From Burkholderiaceae bacterium 16 (GTDB lineage Bacteria; Pseudomonadota; Gammaproteobacteria; Burkholderiales; Burkholderiaceae): a DNA stretch of 53,305 bases. Location of the stretch: positions 1-53,305 of the forward strand of contig JYOD01000060.1 of the NCBI GenBank assembly GCA_000955785.1. Reading direction: 5' to 3'. Numbering within the stretch: the first letter of the stretch is position 1; each line of letters begins with the position of its first letter. Below are positions 8,683-16,913 of the stretch, piece by piece. A program made the position numbers and the translations under genes. The notes beneath the pieces are model-generated. The model searched no databases. It saw only the letters and a program-made list of their open reading frames with translations, and had not been told where the DNA came from.

Positions 8683-9447
8683 TTACTTTCCGAACGATGT
8701 GCCGCGATTGAACACGGTCTGTCGGAGCTGCTGTAGTTCCGCTGCCTGCTGACGGGAAAGCGCCTCCGCTGCGGTGGTCTTCTCGGCGGTGTCCGAGTTG
8801 GCCTTCTGGTCTTTGATCGCGTCGGATTGGGTCTTTGCCCCCATCAGCTGCAGCAGGTCTGCATTTTGGCTGGCCAATACATCGAGCATCTGGTTCGTGA
8901 GTTGGGCGGTAGCTTCGCTCGTCTGATTCATCTCAAGGTCTGACTGAAGCTGCTTTCGGCGTTGCGCGAGCTTTTGGTTGTTCGCGGTGACGTCATTGCC
9001 GAGGCTGAACAGGCGCTTAGCCGTCTTGTCGCCTGTGTCGAGCAGCGTGCGTTGGTCCTGGAACCATTGGTCCGGGGTCTTGCCGGACTGCACGACCATG
9101 CTCTGCACGCGGGAGAGATAATCGGCGTTGTTGGCAAGGCCACCGTAGAGGTCCTGCAGCGTCTGACCGTACTGCTCGTGCCTCTTGATATCGTCCTTGA
9201 TCGAGCTAGCCTGGGCCAGCATGGAGGCCGAGTCGAGCCCGACCGCCTGCTGCAGCTGGTTGAGCATCATCTTGTACTGGTAGGTGATATTGGTGTTTTC
9301 GTACACCTCGGTCTTCAGCGCCTGCGCCGCTGTCATCGTGTTCTTGATGAAGTTGGCCGCGTCGAATACCGGCATTGTGCCGGCGTGCGCCCACGACGAA
9401 GCGCCCAGGGCGGCACTGACAAGCAGGGTTGCAACGATCTTTTTCAT
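8683..9447 (-). CDS. virB5: VirB5/TrbJ-like T4SS protein
   Basis: 254 residues with a clear signal peptide (MKKIVATLLVSAALGASSWAHA) and a helical, Gln-rich mature part (residues 40-240). The motif FIKNTMTAAQALKTEVYENTNITYQYKMMLNQLQQ is characteristic of TrbJ/VirB5, a periplasmic minor pilus component. The ATG at 9447 has AGGAGA upstream. It stops just before the VirB6 gene and follows VirB4, the usual order. Confidence 0.87.
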   Translation of the reverse strand: MKKIVATLLVSAALGASSWAHAGTMPVFDAANFIKNTMTAAQALKTEVYENTNITYQYKMMLNQLQQAVGLDSASMLAQASSIKDDIKRHEQYGQTLQDLYGGLANNADYLSRVQSMVVQSGKTPDQWFQDQRTLLDTGDKTAKRLFSLGNDVTANNQKLAQRRKQLQSDLEMNQTSEATAQLTNQMLDVLASQNADLLQLMGAKTQSDAIKDQKANSDTAEKTTAAEALSRQQAAELQQLRQTVFNRGTSFGK

Positions 9448-9482
9448 CGGGACATTTCTCCTATGTTTGAGCAGGATCCGCG

Positions 9483-11930
9483 TTAGCCGCGGGCAAGGAC
9501 TTCTCGGACGTAGCGGTCTTGCCATTCGGGGTGCCCGGAGGCGTAGTGCCGGTCCAGCACTTCCTGGGCGTAGCCGTCGGAGCGCAGCATCGCGACCATT
9601 TCCTTGCTGAACGCGGTCTGCAGCATCCGGGTCTGGGCCTTGGTGGTCCAGAGGTAGTCCCGGTTGGGCACCGCCTCGGCAATCATCTTCACCTGATCGT
9701 TGGTGAGGCCGAACACGTCGCAATACAGGTCCTTGCTGGTACTGGCCTGGCTGTTGGGCAGGTAGAGGATGTTGGCGATGTTGTCCTTGAGGATTTCGAA
9801 GTCCGCGACACGTGCGATCTGCTGCAACGATTGCGTTGCCATCCAGATTGCACCGTTGAGCTTGCGGATTGTCACGATCCAGGTCTCCAGCCGCGCATAG
9901 AAGCGCGGATTGGTGAAGAAGAAGCCGGCTTCCTCCACCTCGATGATGGTGTAGCGCGTGCCACCCATCGACTGGCTGATGCGATAGAACGCATAGTCCA
10001 TGAAGAGAGCCGCGGCGCGTGGGAAGGTCATGAACAGGTCGCCCATCTCGATCGACAGGTCGTCGCTCACCTCGAAGGCGTCTTCCACGTGGTCGAAGAA
10101 GTTACCGTACTGGCCGCCCTTCACCCAGATCTGCAGGCGCTCGCGCAGCGAGGCGTGCAGTTGCGTGCAGAGATTCGAGAGCGTCCAGTGCTCACGCGAG
10201 AAACGCGAGAGGATCTGCACGGCCTGATACAGGTCAGTGCGTTGCTGCGGCGTGACCCGGAATTCATCGTCCTCGATGGCGAGCACCAGCCAGTCGGTGA
10301 CATAGGCATGGTTGTCCGGATTACCCAGCAACGACAGGGGATTGGTCTGCGTGGCCGCCTGAAAGCGGCCGGTCACGTCGACGAATTTGCCACCGGCCAG
10401 CAGCGTCGGAATGCGCGTCGATCGGTCCTTGTCGAAGCGGATGCGTCGTGCTCCCTGGCGGCCCGCCTGCGTGACGAGGAAGTTGAGCATCACGGACTTG
10501 CCGGCGCCGATGGGGCCGAGTACGAGCAAGTGGCCGTTGCCGCCCGGCTGGTGCATGTCCACCCGTTGCGCAGTGCGATGACGGGTCGGCAGGCAGGTGA
10601 GAGGGGGCGTCTCCACCCCAGACATGTTGGTGAGCCAGTTGTTACGGGTCGGACCGGGGCGCACGGAGCGCAGCGGGGCGATGTCGGAGACGGCCGGCGT
10701 TTCCACGAATTGCAGCCGACGCTGCTTATCCCAACGGCCGGGCAGCGTGCTGTTCCAGGCGGGTAGCAGGTTGGCCTTCTCGCGGATCGGACCGAAGCCG
10801 GCGTTGGTGATGGCACCCACGACGTCGCTGACGGCATCCTCGCACTCGGCTTCTGAGTCCCCATAGACGATGACCGAGATATTGACGAAGCCGTGCTGCT
10901 GGCCTTCGGCGGTCAGGCGGCGCAGCGCGTCGCCCGCCTCGGCGGCCAGTTGCTTGCGGCCCTCGTCGTTCTCGGCTTCTTCTTTGGCCGCCGCCTGTTT
11001 GACGATCGACCAGAGGTTGAAGCTCGCCATTTTGTAGAAGCGGCGAATCTTCTCGATGTAGTTCGTGGCCTTATGGGTGTCGAGGAACCGATAGAGAATG
11101 CAAATATCCAGTTCGACGTCGAGTTGCGTGAGGGCGTCGAGCGCCGCTTCCTGGAAGCCCATCCATTCCTTGACCGCCACGACAGCGGCGTAGCGCTTGC
11201 CGTGTGCCGATTCAAAAAGCAGCTTGTCGGAACCGCTGGTCACTTCCGACTCGGTCAGATGGGTGTCCAGCAGCGTCACGGGGAAGCGAATCCGGCGCGG
11301 TGGCACGGTCGGGTTGGCGGTTTGGTGCAAGGCCGCCAGGCTGTCCTGCAGGGACAGGCGCGTGAGGCCGAGCTTGGTGACGCCGCCTGCGAAGGCGTCG
11401 AGCATCGATTCGAAGCGCTTGGCGTCGGCCTCGGTGCGTTGCAGGTCGAAGGCGAACGCGTTGCGGGCCAGCAGCACGTCCTTGGCGGTCTCGAAGGCTG
11501 CCACGACGAAGTTCTTGCTGCCGACCGTCATGTGGTACGCCATACGCTCGAAGACCTTGTCGATGCCGTTTTCAGGCGTATAGGCAAGGGCCAGCGAGTG
11601 CGTGTTGTGGAAGTACTTGCCGCTCGCCATATGGTCGCGGTTGAGGGCGTCGATCCGGGCGTCGGACGCGGCGGGGAAGGTGCCGCCGATGTACTCGCGG
11701 GTGCGCCGGTGGCGTAGCCGCCACCACGCCGTCACACGGCTGTCGAAGCTGCGGCAGGCCTGGTCGAGCTGGTCGCGGGCGGCCGACACGTCGTGCGTGT
11801 TGGGGCTGTCCGCGTCAATGCCGTTGAAGTCATAGGTCGCCAGCAGCGAGCCGTCCTTGTTCAGCACCAGGTCGGGGGTGACGAGTGTCATCCATGGCGC
11901 AATCTCTTGCATCGGGCGGCGTTTCAGCAT
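9483..11930 (-). CDS. virB4: VirB4/TrbE-family T4SS ATPase
   Basis: 815 residues, normal for VirB4/TrbE. The N-terminal half is the CagE/TrbE-type domain. The C-terminal ATPase domain has Walker A (LVLGPIGAGKSVMLNFL, mid-protein) and a Walker B-like segment (YTIIEVEEAGFFF). VirB4 energises pilus assembly and substrate transfer at the inner membrane. The start at 11930 overlaps the end of the VirB3 gene by 7 bases. All expected motifs are visible. Confidence 0.94.
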   Translation of the reverse strand: MLKRRPMQEIAPWMTLVTPDLVLNKDGSLLATYDFNGIDADSPNTHDVSAARDQLDQACRSFDSRVTAWWRLRHRRTREYIGGTFPAASDARIDALNRDHMASGKYFHNTHSLALAYTPENGIDKVFERMAYHMTVGSKNFVVAAFETAKDVLLARNAFAFDLQRTEADAKRFESMLDAFAGGVTKLGLTRLSLQDSLAALHQTANPTVPPRRIRFPVTLLDTHLTESEVTSGSDKLLFESAHGKRYAAVVAVKEWMGFQEAALDALTQLDVELDICILYRFLDTHKATNYIEKIRRFYKMASFNLWSIVKQAAAKEEAENDEGRKQLAAEAGDALRRLTAEGQQHGFVNISVIVYGDSEAECEDAVSDVVGAITNAGFGPIREKANLLPAWNSTLPGRWDKQRRLQFVETPAVSDIAPLRSVRPGPTRNNWLTNMSGVETPPLTCLPTRHRTAQRVDMHQPGGNGHLLVLGPIGAGKSVMLNFLVTQAGRQGARRIRFDKDRSTRIPTLLAGGKFVDVTGRFQAATQTNPLSLLGNPDNHAYVTDWLVLAIEDDEFRVTPQQRTDLYQAVQILSRFSREHWTLSNLCTQLHASLRERLQIWVKGGQYGNFFDHVEDAFEVSDDLSIEMGDLFMTFPRAAALFMDYAFYRISQSMGGTRYTIIEVEEAGFFFTNPRFYARLETWIVTIRKLNGAIWMATQSLQQIARVADFEILKDNIANILYLPNSQASTSKDLYCDVFGLTNDQVKMIAEAVPNRDYLWTTKAQTRMLQTAFSKEMVAMLRSDGYAQEVLDRHYASGHPEWQDRYVREVLARG

Positions 11931-12253
11931 GGCAGGTCGCTATCGAAGCCATAGGGGCGGCGGAAGCGCGGGCTGAGCTTGCCGTGCCACGGGGTGGGTT
12001 CGTACACGTCGCCGTAATGGTTGTAGACGTTCAGCACGAGGTTCCACCACGGGTCGCTTGTGGTGAGCCAGCGCAGGAAGAGGTGCGCGCACAGGCCGAC
12101 CAGGAAGAAGCCGGCCACAGTCCAGATGCCGCCCGAGTAGGTGGCGTAGCACAGCAGGGCCGTGATGGTCCCGTTGGCAATCGCAAGGCCACGGACAGCA
12201 CCCCCCATCATGCGTGGCAGGGACAGTGACCGGCTGACGGTGTGCTGGCGCAT
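11924..12253 (-). CDS. virB3: VirB3/TrbD-like T4SS protein
   Basis: 109 residues. A short basic N-terminus (MRQHTVSRSLSLPRMMGG) precedes two hydrophobic segments (TALLCYATYSGGIWTVAGFFLVGLCAHLFL), then a soluble tail starting SDPWWNLVLNVY. VirB3/TrbD proteins are small inner membrane partners of VirB4. The ATG at 12253 follows the VirB2 stop with a 2-base gap, and the end overlaps VirB4. Confidence 0.87.
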   Translation of the reverse strand: MRQHTVSRSLSLPRMMGGAVRGLAIANGTITALLCYATYSGGIWTVAGFFLVGLCAHLFLRWLTTSDPWWNLVLNVYNHYGDVYEPTPWHGKLSPRFRRPYGFDSDLPC

Positions 12254-12255
12254 GA

Positions 12256-12606
12256 TCAGCAGTACTGGGTGAGACCGAGGTTCTTGGCAATCGGAATCGC
12301 GGCGGCTGCCAGGCCGATGCCGACGATGGCCGTCATGACGACCTTGACGATGGTCGATTCGGAGTTGGCAATACCGATCGCACCCAGAATGATGACCACC
12401 ACGCCGATCACGAAGAGGATGGGGCCGCTCACCAGCGCTTGGATCGAGCAGATGATGTTGGTCAGGCCACTGAAGATGCCGAGGTCGGCGGCGAAGGCGC
12501 TCTGCGCGCACAGGAGCAGCGTCGCGCCCAGCACGAGGGCGGTCTGCTGCGAACAGGTCCGGGCGGCGTTGAACTGCATCCCCTCTGGTCGGTTGGAACG
12601 GAACAT
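12256..12606 (-). CDS. virB2: VirB2/TrbC-like pilin
   Basis: 116 residues. A long N-terminal region ends in a signal-like segment (ALVLGATLLLCAQSAFA); the mature part has two hydrophobic helices (GPILFVIGVVVIILGAIGIA; VVMTAIVGIGLAAAAIPIA), typical of the conjugative pilin VirB2/TrbC. Two Cys residues in the mature part (CSIQ and the C-terminal YC) are noteworthy. It lies between VirB11 and VirB3. Confidence 0.87.
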   Translation of the reverse strand: MFRSNRPEGMQFNAARTCSQQTALVLGATLLLCAQSAFAADLGIFSGLTNIICSIQALVSGPILFVIGVVVIILGAIGIANSESTIVKVVMTAIVGIGLAAAAIPIAKNLGLTQYC

Positions 12607-12624
12607 GGTTTGTTGAACTCCCAG

Positions 12625-13674
12625 TTAGAAAACGCGATTGGCGACGTAGTCGCCATTTTTGAATCCCTGAATTTCCAGGATTTCCGACACATGCCGCATC
12701 TCGCCGGTGCGGCGCAGATGCAGGACGTAGTGGAAGCATTCGGCGATGAGCTTGCGCATGTCGTCCAACTCCCAGCGGGAGCCGGTCGGGATGCCGAGCA
12801 TCGCCAGACTTTCCAGCCGAGACAGGGCGGATCGGGCGTTGTTCGCGTGCAGAGACGCCATGCCGCCGTCATGGCCGGTGTTGAGCGCCTGCAACAGGTC
12901 GAAGGCTTCGCCGCCGCGCACCTCGCCAACGAGAATGCGGTCGGGTCGGAAGCGCAGTGACAGTGCGACCAGTTGCTGCGTGGTTACGCGGGTGTCGGTA
13001 TTGGATAGCAGGCGCACCTTGTTGGGCACCGTCAACTTGAGTTCCATCGTGTCTTCGATGGAGAGCACCCGTTCGCTGTCCGGAATCTCCGCGACCAGCG
13101 CATTGAGCAGCGTGGTCTTGCCCGAGGATGTACCGCCGGCGACCAGGATGTTCTTGCGCTGCACGACCAGTTGGGTAAGGGCTGCCTTCAGCGCCTCGTC
13201 TTCCACCAGTCCGTCGAAGATCGGCTTGTCGTCGGTGGTGTTGCGCGCGACACGCGAAGAGAACGCGCCCATCTGGACATAGTCGGTCAGAGACAGGTTG
13301 GTTTCCCGATGGCGGCGGATGCTGAGCGCGTTGCCGTCGATGGCAGTCGGCTGCATCACCGCGGCAATCCGCATGCCCTTGTAGCCTGCGTTGATGATGC
13401 CCTGATCGGTGCCGCGGACCGCGGATTTCTGCACCGAGGCCGCCAGCGCCCGCACGGCGCCTTCAACCATGGCCGGTTCGAGGCGGATATCGAGCTGACG
13501 CAGTTCGCCATGTCGCTCGATCCAGATGCTCTCGGGATGGTTGATCATGACTTCGGCAATGTCCGACGCCTCGACGAAAGCCTTGATGGGGCTAAGCGCC
13601 TCGAAGAACATGGCGACCGCGCTCGCTTCGAGCTGATCGAATTGCAGGGTGGGGTGAGCGGCTGGTGCAGACAT
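12625..13674 (-). CDS. virB11: VirB11-family T4SS ATPase
   Basis: 349 residues. Walker A (VAGGTSSGKTTLLNALVAE, near residue 180), a Walker B/Asp box (RILVGEVRGGEAFDLLQA) and a His box (TGHDGGMASLHANN) identify the hexameric traffic ATPase VirB11/TrbB. It is the first gene of the minus-strand transfer operon, so its upstream region should hold the operon promoter. The N-terminal domain (QFDQLEASAVAMFFEAL...) is of usual length. Confidence 0.94.
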   Translation of the reverse strand: MSAPAAHPTLQFDQLEASAVAMFFEALSPIKAFVEASDIAEVMINHPESIWIERHGELRQLDIRLEPAMVEGAVRALAASVQKSAVRGTDQGIINAGYKGMRIAAVMQPTAIDGNALSIRRHRETNLSLTDYVQMGAFSSRVARNTTDDKPIFDGLVEDEALKAALTQLVVQRKNILVAGGTSSGKTTLLNALVAEIPDSERVLSIEDTMELKLTVPNKVRLLSNTDTRVTTQQLVALSLRFRPDRILVGEVRGGEAFDLLQALNTGHDGGMASLHANNARSALSRLESLAMLGIPTGSRWELDDMRKLIAECFHYVLHLRRTGEMRHVSEILEIQGFKNGDYVANRVF

Positions 13675-13708
13675 GCCGCTATTGTTCTCGTTCGGCGAGC
13701 ACGTGCGC

Positions 13709-13745
13709 GACTGAAAGGTGTGCGATTTCGATGAGCTTTCGCAAG
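13709..13745 (+). promoter_or_regulatory. GAAAG-N18-CTTTC element, copy E
   Basis: GAAAG at 13713-13717 and CTTTC at 13736-13740 with 18 bases between, the latter inside TGAGCTTTCG. It is the copy nearest the VirB11 start (13674) and could serve that minus-strand operon. It has no adjacent palindrome. Confidence 0.5.
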
Positions 13746-13813
13746 TTACGGTCAGCGCATCCGTTGGACGACGGCGGGTGCCGGGCCGTCGGGAGTAATC
13801 GCTATCTCCGCTC

Positions 13814-13874
13814 CAGTCCTACGCGTAGGACTGGCATTCCCGGAAAGACGACAAAAAATGGTGAGCTTTCGGGG
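13814..13874 (+). promoter_or_regulatory. 20-bp palindrome plus GAAAG-N18-CTTTC element, copy A
   Basis: The perfect palindrome CAGTCCTACGCGTAGGACTG (13814-13833) is followed after 5 bases by CCCGGAAAG (13839-13847), then by AGCTTTCGGGG. GAAAG and CTTTC are 18 bases apart. The same arrangement with identical spacing recurs at 33462 and, reversed, at 42444. Confidence 0.65.
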
Positions 13875-13976
13875 TTAGGGCGGCCTATTGGCCTCGTGGC
13901 GCCCGAGCAATGGCATGGTCCGCGTTGAGCGTGGGCGATTTGCCATTATTGGAACCGGTGGGTGAAACCAAGAAAT

Positions 13977-14010
13977 CTGAAAGCTGTCGAAGATCGTATA
14001 GCTTTCGCCG
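13977..14010 (+). promoter_or_regulatory. GAAAG-N18-CTTTC element, copy F
   Basis: GAAAG at 13979-13983 and CTTTC at 14002-14006 with 18 bases between. It lies 55 bases upstream of the VirB8 ATG (14065) and is the best placed copy to activate the plus-strand operon. Confidence 0.55.
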
Positions 14011-14064
14011 GGCTGCGAGGGGCGTTTCGCTGGTTCAATTAGCGGCATCCAAACAGGTGCCCTA

Positions 14065-14772
14065 ATGCCACTGTTCTCCCGCCGCAACGAATCCAAGAAA
14101 GTCCTTTCCCCTGCCCCCGGTATGTACGCGGGTGAGGACGTCACGCAGTTCCTGTTCGACCGCACCGCACGGGTGGTGGTCGAGCGCAATCACTGGAAGC
14201 TGGCCGCGCTGGTGGCCGCGCTGGTGGCGGTGGCGGCAGTGATGACGCGCCAACCGCCCGAGCCGGTCGTGCGTGTGGTCGGCGTGTCGGCCGACGCCAA
14301 CGGCAAAGCGGTGGCGCGGGAACTGGATGCATATCAGCCCAAGGCGCTGGAAATCCAGGTCGCATTCCGCGACGTGGTCACGCGCATGTTCACGATTGAG
14401 CCGGTCTTGACGGCCGAGATTGAGGACTCGCGCATCTTCCAGAATATCAACGCCGTGAAGAAGCAGATGGTGGGCGCCGCGCGCAAGCAGTTCGAGGACT
14501 GGCTGGCGGAGGATGCGCCGTTTCGCGCCATCGCGCAAAGCCCCACGCTGGTCCGCGAGGTGCAGGTCACCAACATTGCCTTGCTGCCGGACAACACCGT
14601 CGCGGTGGAGTTTGTCACGTCCACCCGCGACGAGGGCACGAAGCCGCGCAAGCAGCGTTATGCGATGACCTTCCGCTACCAGATTGATCCCCCGAAGAGC
14701 GACGCGGCTCTCTCTGCCAATCCATTTGGCATCTATCCCGTTTTCTTCAGCATCCAAAAATCCGCCGCCTGA
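14065..14772 (+). CDS. virB8: VirB8/TrbF-like T4SS protein
   Basis: 235 residues. A cytoplasmic N-terminus is followed by one membrane helix (LAALVAALVAVAAVM, about residues 47-62) and a periplasmic NTF2-like domain (LEIQVAFRDVVTRMFTIEP ... FRYQIDPP). This is the layout of VirB8/TrbF, the bitopic scaffold of the channel. First gene of the plus-strand transfer operon, with AGGTG just upstream. The VirB9 gene begins 3 bases after its stop. Confidence 0.88.
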   Translation: MPLFSRRNESKKVLSPAPGMYAGEDVTQFLFDRTARVVVERNHWKLAALVAALVAVAAVMTRQPPEPVVRVVGVSADANGKAVARELDAYQPKALEIQVAFRDVVTRMFTIEPVLTAEIEDSRIFQNINAVKKQMVGAARKQFEDWLAEDAPFRAIAQSPTLVREVQVTNIALLPDNTVAVEFVTSTRDEGTKPRKQRYAMTFRYQIDPPKSDAALSANPFGIYPVFFSIQKSAA

Positions 14773-14775
14773 GCC

Positions 14776-15666
14776 ATGTCCCACTCCTTGCGTTCCCGTT
14801 TCTCCGTCGTTGGCCTGACAGCGGCCATCTGCCTGATGCTGTCGGCAGGCCCCGGCTTCTCGGCTGACAAGTCCTCGCGAAGGGCGCCGCCGCCGCTGCC
14901 TGCACTGGGCATTGGCGACATGGCCGACGCCATGAACCCGATGAATCCGTTTAATGGCGGGGTCGAGCCGGTAGCCTTGCCTGGTGACTCCCGCCTGGTG
15001 GTGTTCCCCTACAGCGCGGATCAGATCTTCCGCGTGCTCACCGCCCCGTTGAAGACGACGACAATCGAGTTCGGTCCCGACGAGCAGATCGTGGGCGATC
15101 CGGCCTGGGGCGAGAACATCCGCTGGAGCTTCGACACGGACGGCGCGAACCACCTGTATGTGAAGCCGAACGGGCCCGGTCTGGTCAACACGCTCTCGGT
15201 CAATACCAACAAGCGCAGCTACGAATTCACGCTGGTGTCCTCGCCGCTGGGCGGGATCTTCTACCAGAAGGTGCGCTTCCGCGTTCAGGCCCCATTCGGC
15301 GCCAAGTCAAAGGCGCGCGCCGATCAGTCGGGGGCGTCGGAAGAGCGCGATGGCGGCGCGGCGCTGCCCGATGCGGTTGCGGTGTCCCCCGACAAGCTGA
15401 ACTTCGACTATGGCGTGTCGGGCAGCGCGAGTTTCAAGCCCGAGACGGTGTTTGACGACGGCAAGGCAATCTGGATGCGCATGCCCAAGGCCGCCGATTG
15501 GCCGGTGGCGCTGGTCAAGGACGGCAGCGACTACGTGGTGGCGAACTTCATCCGGCGCGGCGACTTCCTTGTGCTGCAGCGTCTGGCCGACGAGGTCGCG
15601 CTGCGCTCGGGCGATACCGAAGTGACGGTGCAGCGCGGCAAGCGCCGCATCCTTGGCCTGTTCTGA
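14776..15666 (+). CDS. virB9: VirB9/TrbG-like T4SS outer-membrane complex protein
   Basis: 296 residues with a signal peptide (LTAAICLMLSAGPGFSA) and two beta-rich parts: N-terminal (DSRLVVFPYSADQIFRVLTAP... IVGDPAWGENIRWSFD) and C-terminal (LNFDYGVSGSASFKPETVFDDGKAIWMRMP). The last is the CagX/VirB9 signature. VirB9 forms the periplasmic and outer-membrane core with VirB7 and VirB10. No separate VirB7 lipoprotein is evident here. Confidence 0.9.
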   Translation: MSHSLRSRFSVVGLTAAICLMLSAGPGFSADKSSRRAPPPLPALGIGDMADAMNPMNPFNGGVEPVALPGDSRLVVFPYSADQIFRVLTAPLKTTTIEFGPDEQIVGDPAWGENIRWSFDTDGANHLYVKPNGPGLVNTLSVNTNKRSYEFTLVSSPLGGIFYQKVRFRVQAPFGAKSKARADQSGASEERDGGAALPDAVAVSPDKLNFDYGVSGSASFKPETVFDDGKAIWMRMPKAADWPVALVKDGSDYVVANFIRRGDFLVLQRLADEVALRSGDTEVTVQRGKRRILGLF

Positions 15667-15680
15667 GCGAGGCGCGCACC

Positions 15681-16913
15681 GTGAAGCAGCCCGTGACTGA
15701 CGTTTCCGACGCGAAGACGCGCCTGACCAGCGGCAAGGTGCCGCGCAGCATCGTCACCACCCTCGGCGTGGTGGCGGCGGTGGCGGTGGGCACCCTCGGC
15801 TATTTCTACCAGAGCGGTATGGAGTCGGAGCAGGCGAAGGAGGTCGAAGCGAAGAAGGCCAAGAAGCTGCAGGAGCGCACCAGCAGCCCCGACAGCGGCG
15901 GACTGGACCAACTCATCCGCCAGCAACAGGAGGAAGCGCGCAAGCAAGCTGCATTGCAGGCGGCGTCGGCCACCAAGCCCGAGTCTCCCAGCAAGGCCCC
16001 GGTCATGACGGCAAAGGATTTCGTGCAGCCGCCCGCGACGCCGGCCACCGGTGAGCTGGCCAAGGCGAATGACACGGACACCGTCATGTCCTCGCCGATC
16101 TTCAAGCAGGACGGTGGCCGCATGCGCCGCGACGCGGGCAAACGCCAGCCTGATCTTGCAGGCGTTGTCGACCCGGCCCAGATGCGAAGCCAGCAGCAGG
16201 TCGCCGCGGGAGGCATGGACGGCCTGGGCGGCATCGGCGCGGGCGCACCGGGCGGCGACACCGCGCCCATGTCGAGCGACAAGCAGTTTCTGCGCGGGGC
16301 CGCGGCCGCGACCTTCACCCGCACCGGGTTCGCCGGCAAGCTCGCGCCGTGCACGGTGAGCCAGGGATTCGTGATTCCCGCCACCTTCGTTGGTGGCCTC
16401 AATTCGGATAAGCCCGGCGAATTCCGTGCCACCGTCACCAATGACGTCTATGACACGGTCCACGGTAACTGCAAGGCGATTCCGGCTGGCTCAACGCTGG
16501 TGGGCACCTACAGCAGCGACATTGCCATCGGCCAGGAAAGGATTCTTGCTGCCTTCGTGCGCATGCAGTTACCCAATGGCAAGTGGGTGCCGCTGCTCGG
16601 CATGGGCGGGGCCGATCCGAACGGCTATGCGGGTATCAGTGGCGACGTCAACAATCACTTCTTCAAGATCTTTGCCGGCGCTTTGATCATCGGCGTGCTG
16701 GAGCAACGCTTTAACGATACCGCAACCGCGACGACGGCCACTCCTGGAGGTATCACGACCTACGGCAATACCGCGGGCCAGGTCGCCGCGCAGACGGCGC
16801 AGACGATCCTGAACCGGAACCAGAACATCCGCCCGACGATCGCGACGAAGCCGGGCCAGAAGATGATGGTGCAGGTCAAGCACGACATCGTGCTGGAGCC
16901 CTACCGTGATTAA
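15681..16913 (+). CDS. virB10: VirB10/TrbI-like T4SS protein
   Basis: 410 residues from the GTG at 15681, 14 bases after the VirB9 stop. It has a cytoplasmic N-terminus, one membrane helix (IVTTLGVVAAVAVGTLGYFY), an Ala/Lys/Pro-rich periplasmic linker, and the conserved C-terminal TrbI domain (residues 220-400; LAPCTVSQGFVIPATFVGGLNSDKPGEF, AGSTLVGTYSSDIAIGQERILAAF). VirB10 spans both membranes and gates the channel. The GTG is the best supported start because the open frame continues upstream into VirB9. Confidence 0.92.
   Translation: MKQPVTDVSDAKTRLTSGKVPRSIVTTLGVVAAVAVGTLGYFYQSGMESEQAKEVEAKKAKKLQERTSSPDSGGLDQLIRQQQEEARKQAALQAASATKPESPSKAPVMTAKDFVQPPATPATGELAKANDTDTVMSSPIFKQDGGRMRRDAGKRQPDLAGVVDPAQMRSQQQVAAGGMDGLGGIGAGAPGGDTAPMSSDKQFLRGAAAATFTRTGFAGKLAPCTVSQGFVIPATFVGGLNSDKPGEFRATVTNDVYDTVHGNCKAIPAGSTLVGTYSSDIAIGQERILAAFVRMQLPNGKWVPLLGMGGADPNGYAGISGDVNNHFFKIFAGALIIGVLEQRFNDTATATTATPGGITTYGNTAGQVAAQTAQTILNRNQNIRPTIATKPGQKMMVQVKHDIVLEPYRD

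Larger units (their letters stand above)
13675..14064. promoter_or_regulatory. divergent transfer-operon control region
   Basis: 390 bases without a gene between the minus-strand VirB11 operon and the plus-strand VirB8 operon. It contains three copies of the GAAAG-N18-CTTTC element and one copy of the 20-bp palindrome. No near-consensus sigma-70 promoter is obvious for either operon, which fits activator-dependent transcription (inference). Confidence 0.7.

Noticed and set aside
9519..10766. Open frame of 415 codons antisense to virB4
   Set aside because: His- and Arg-rich translation without any recognisable pattern; the opposite strand is a certain VirB4.
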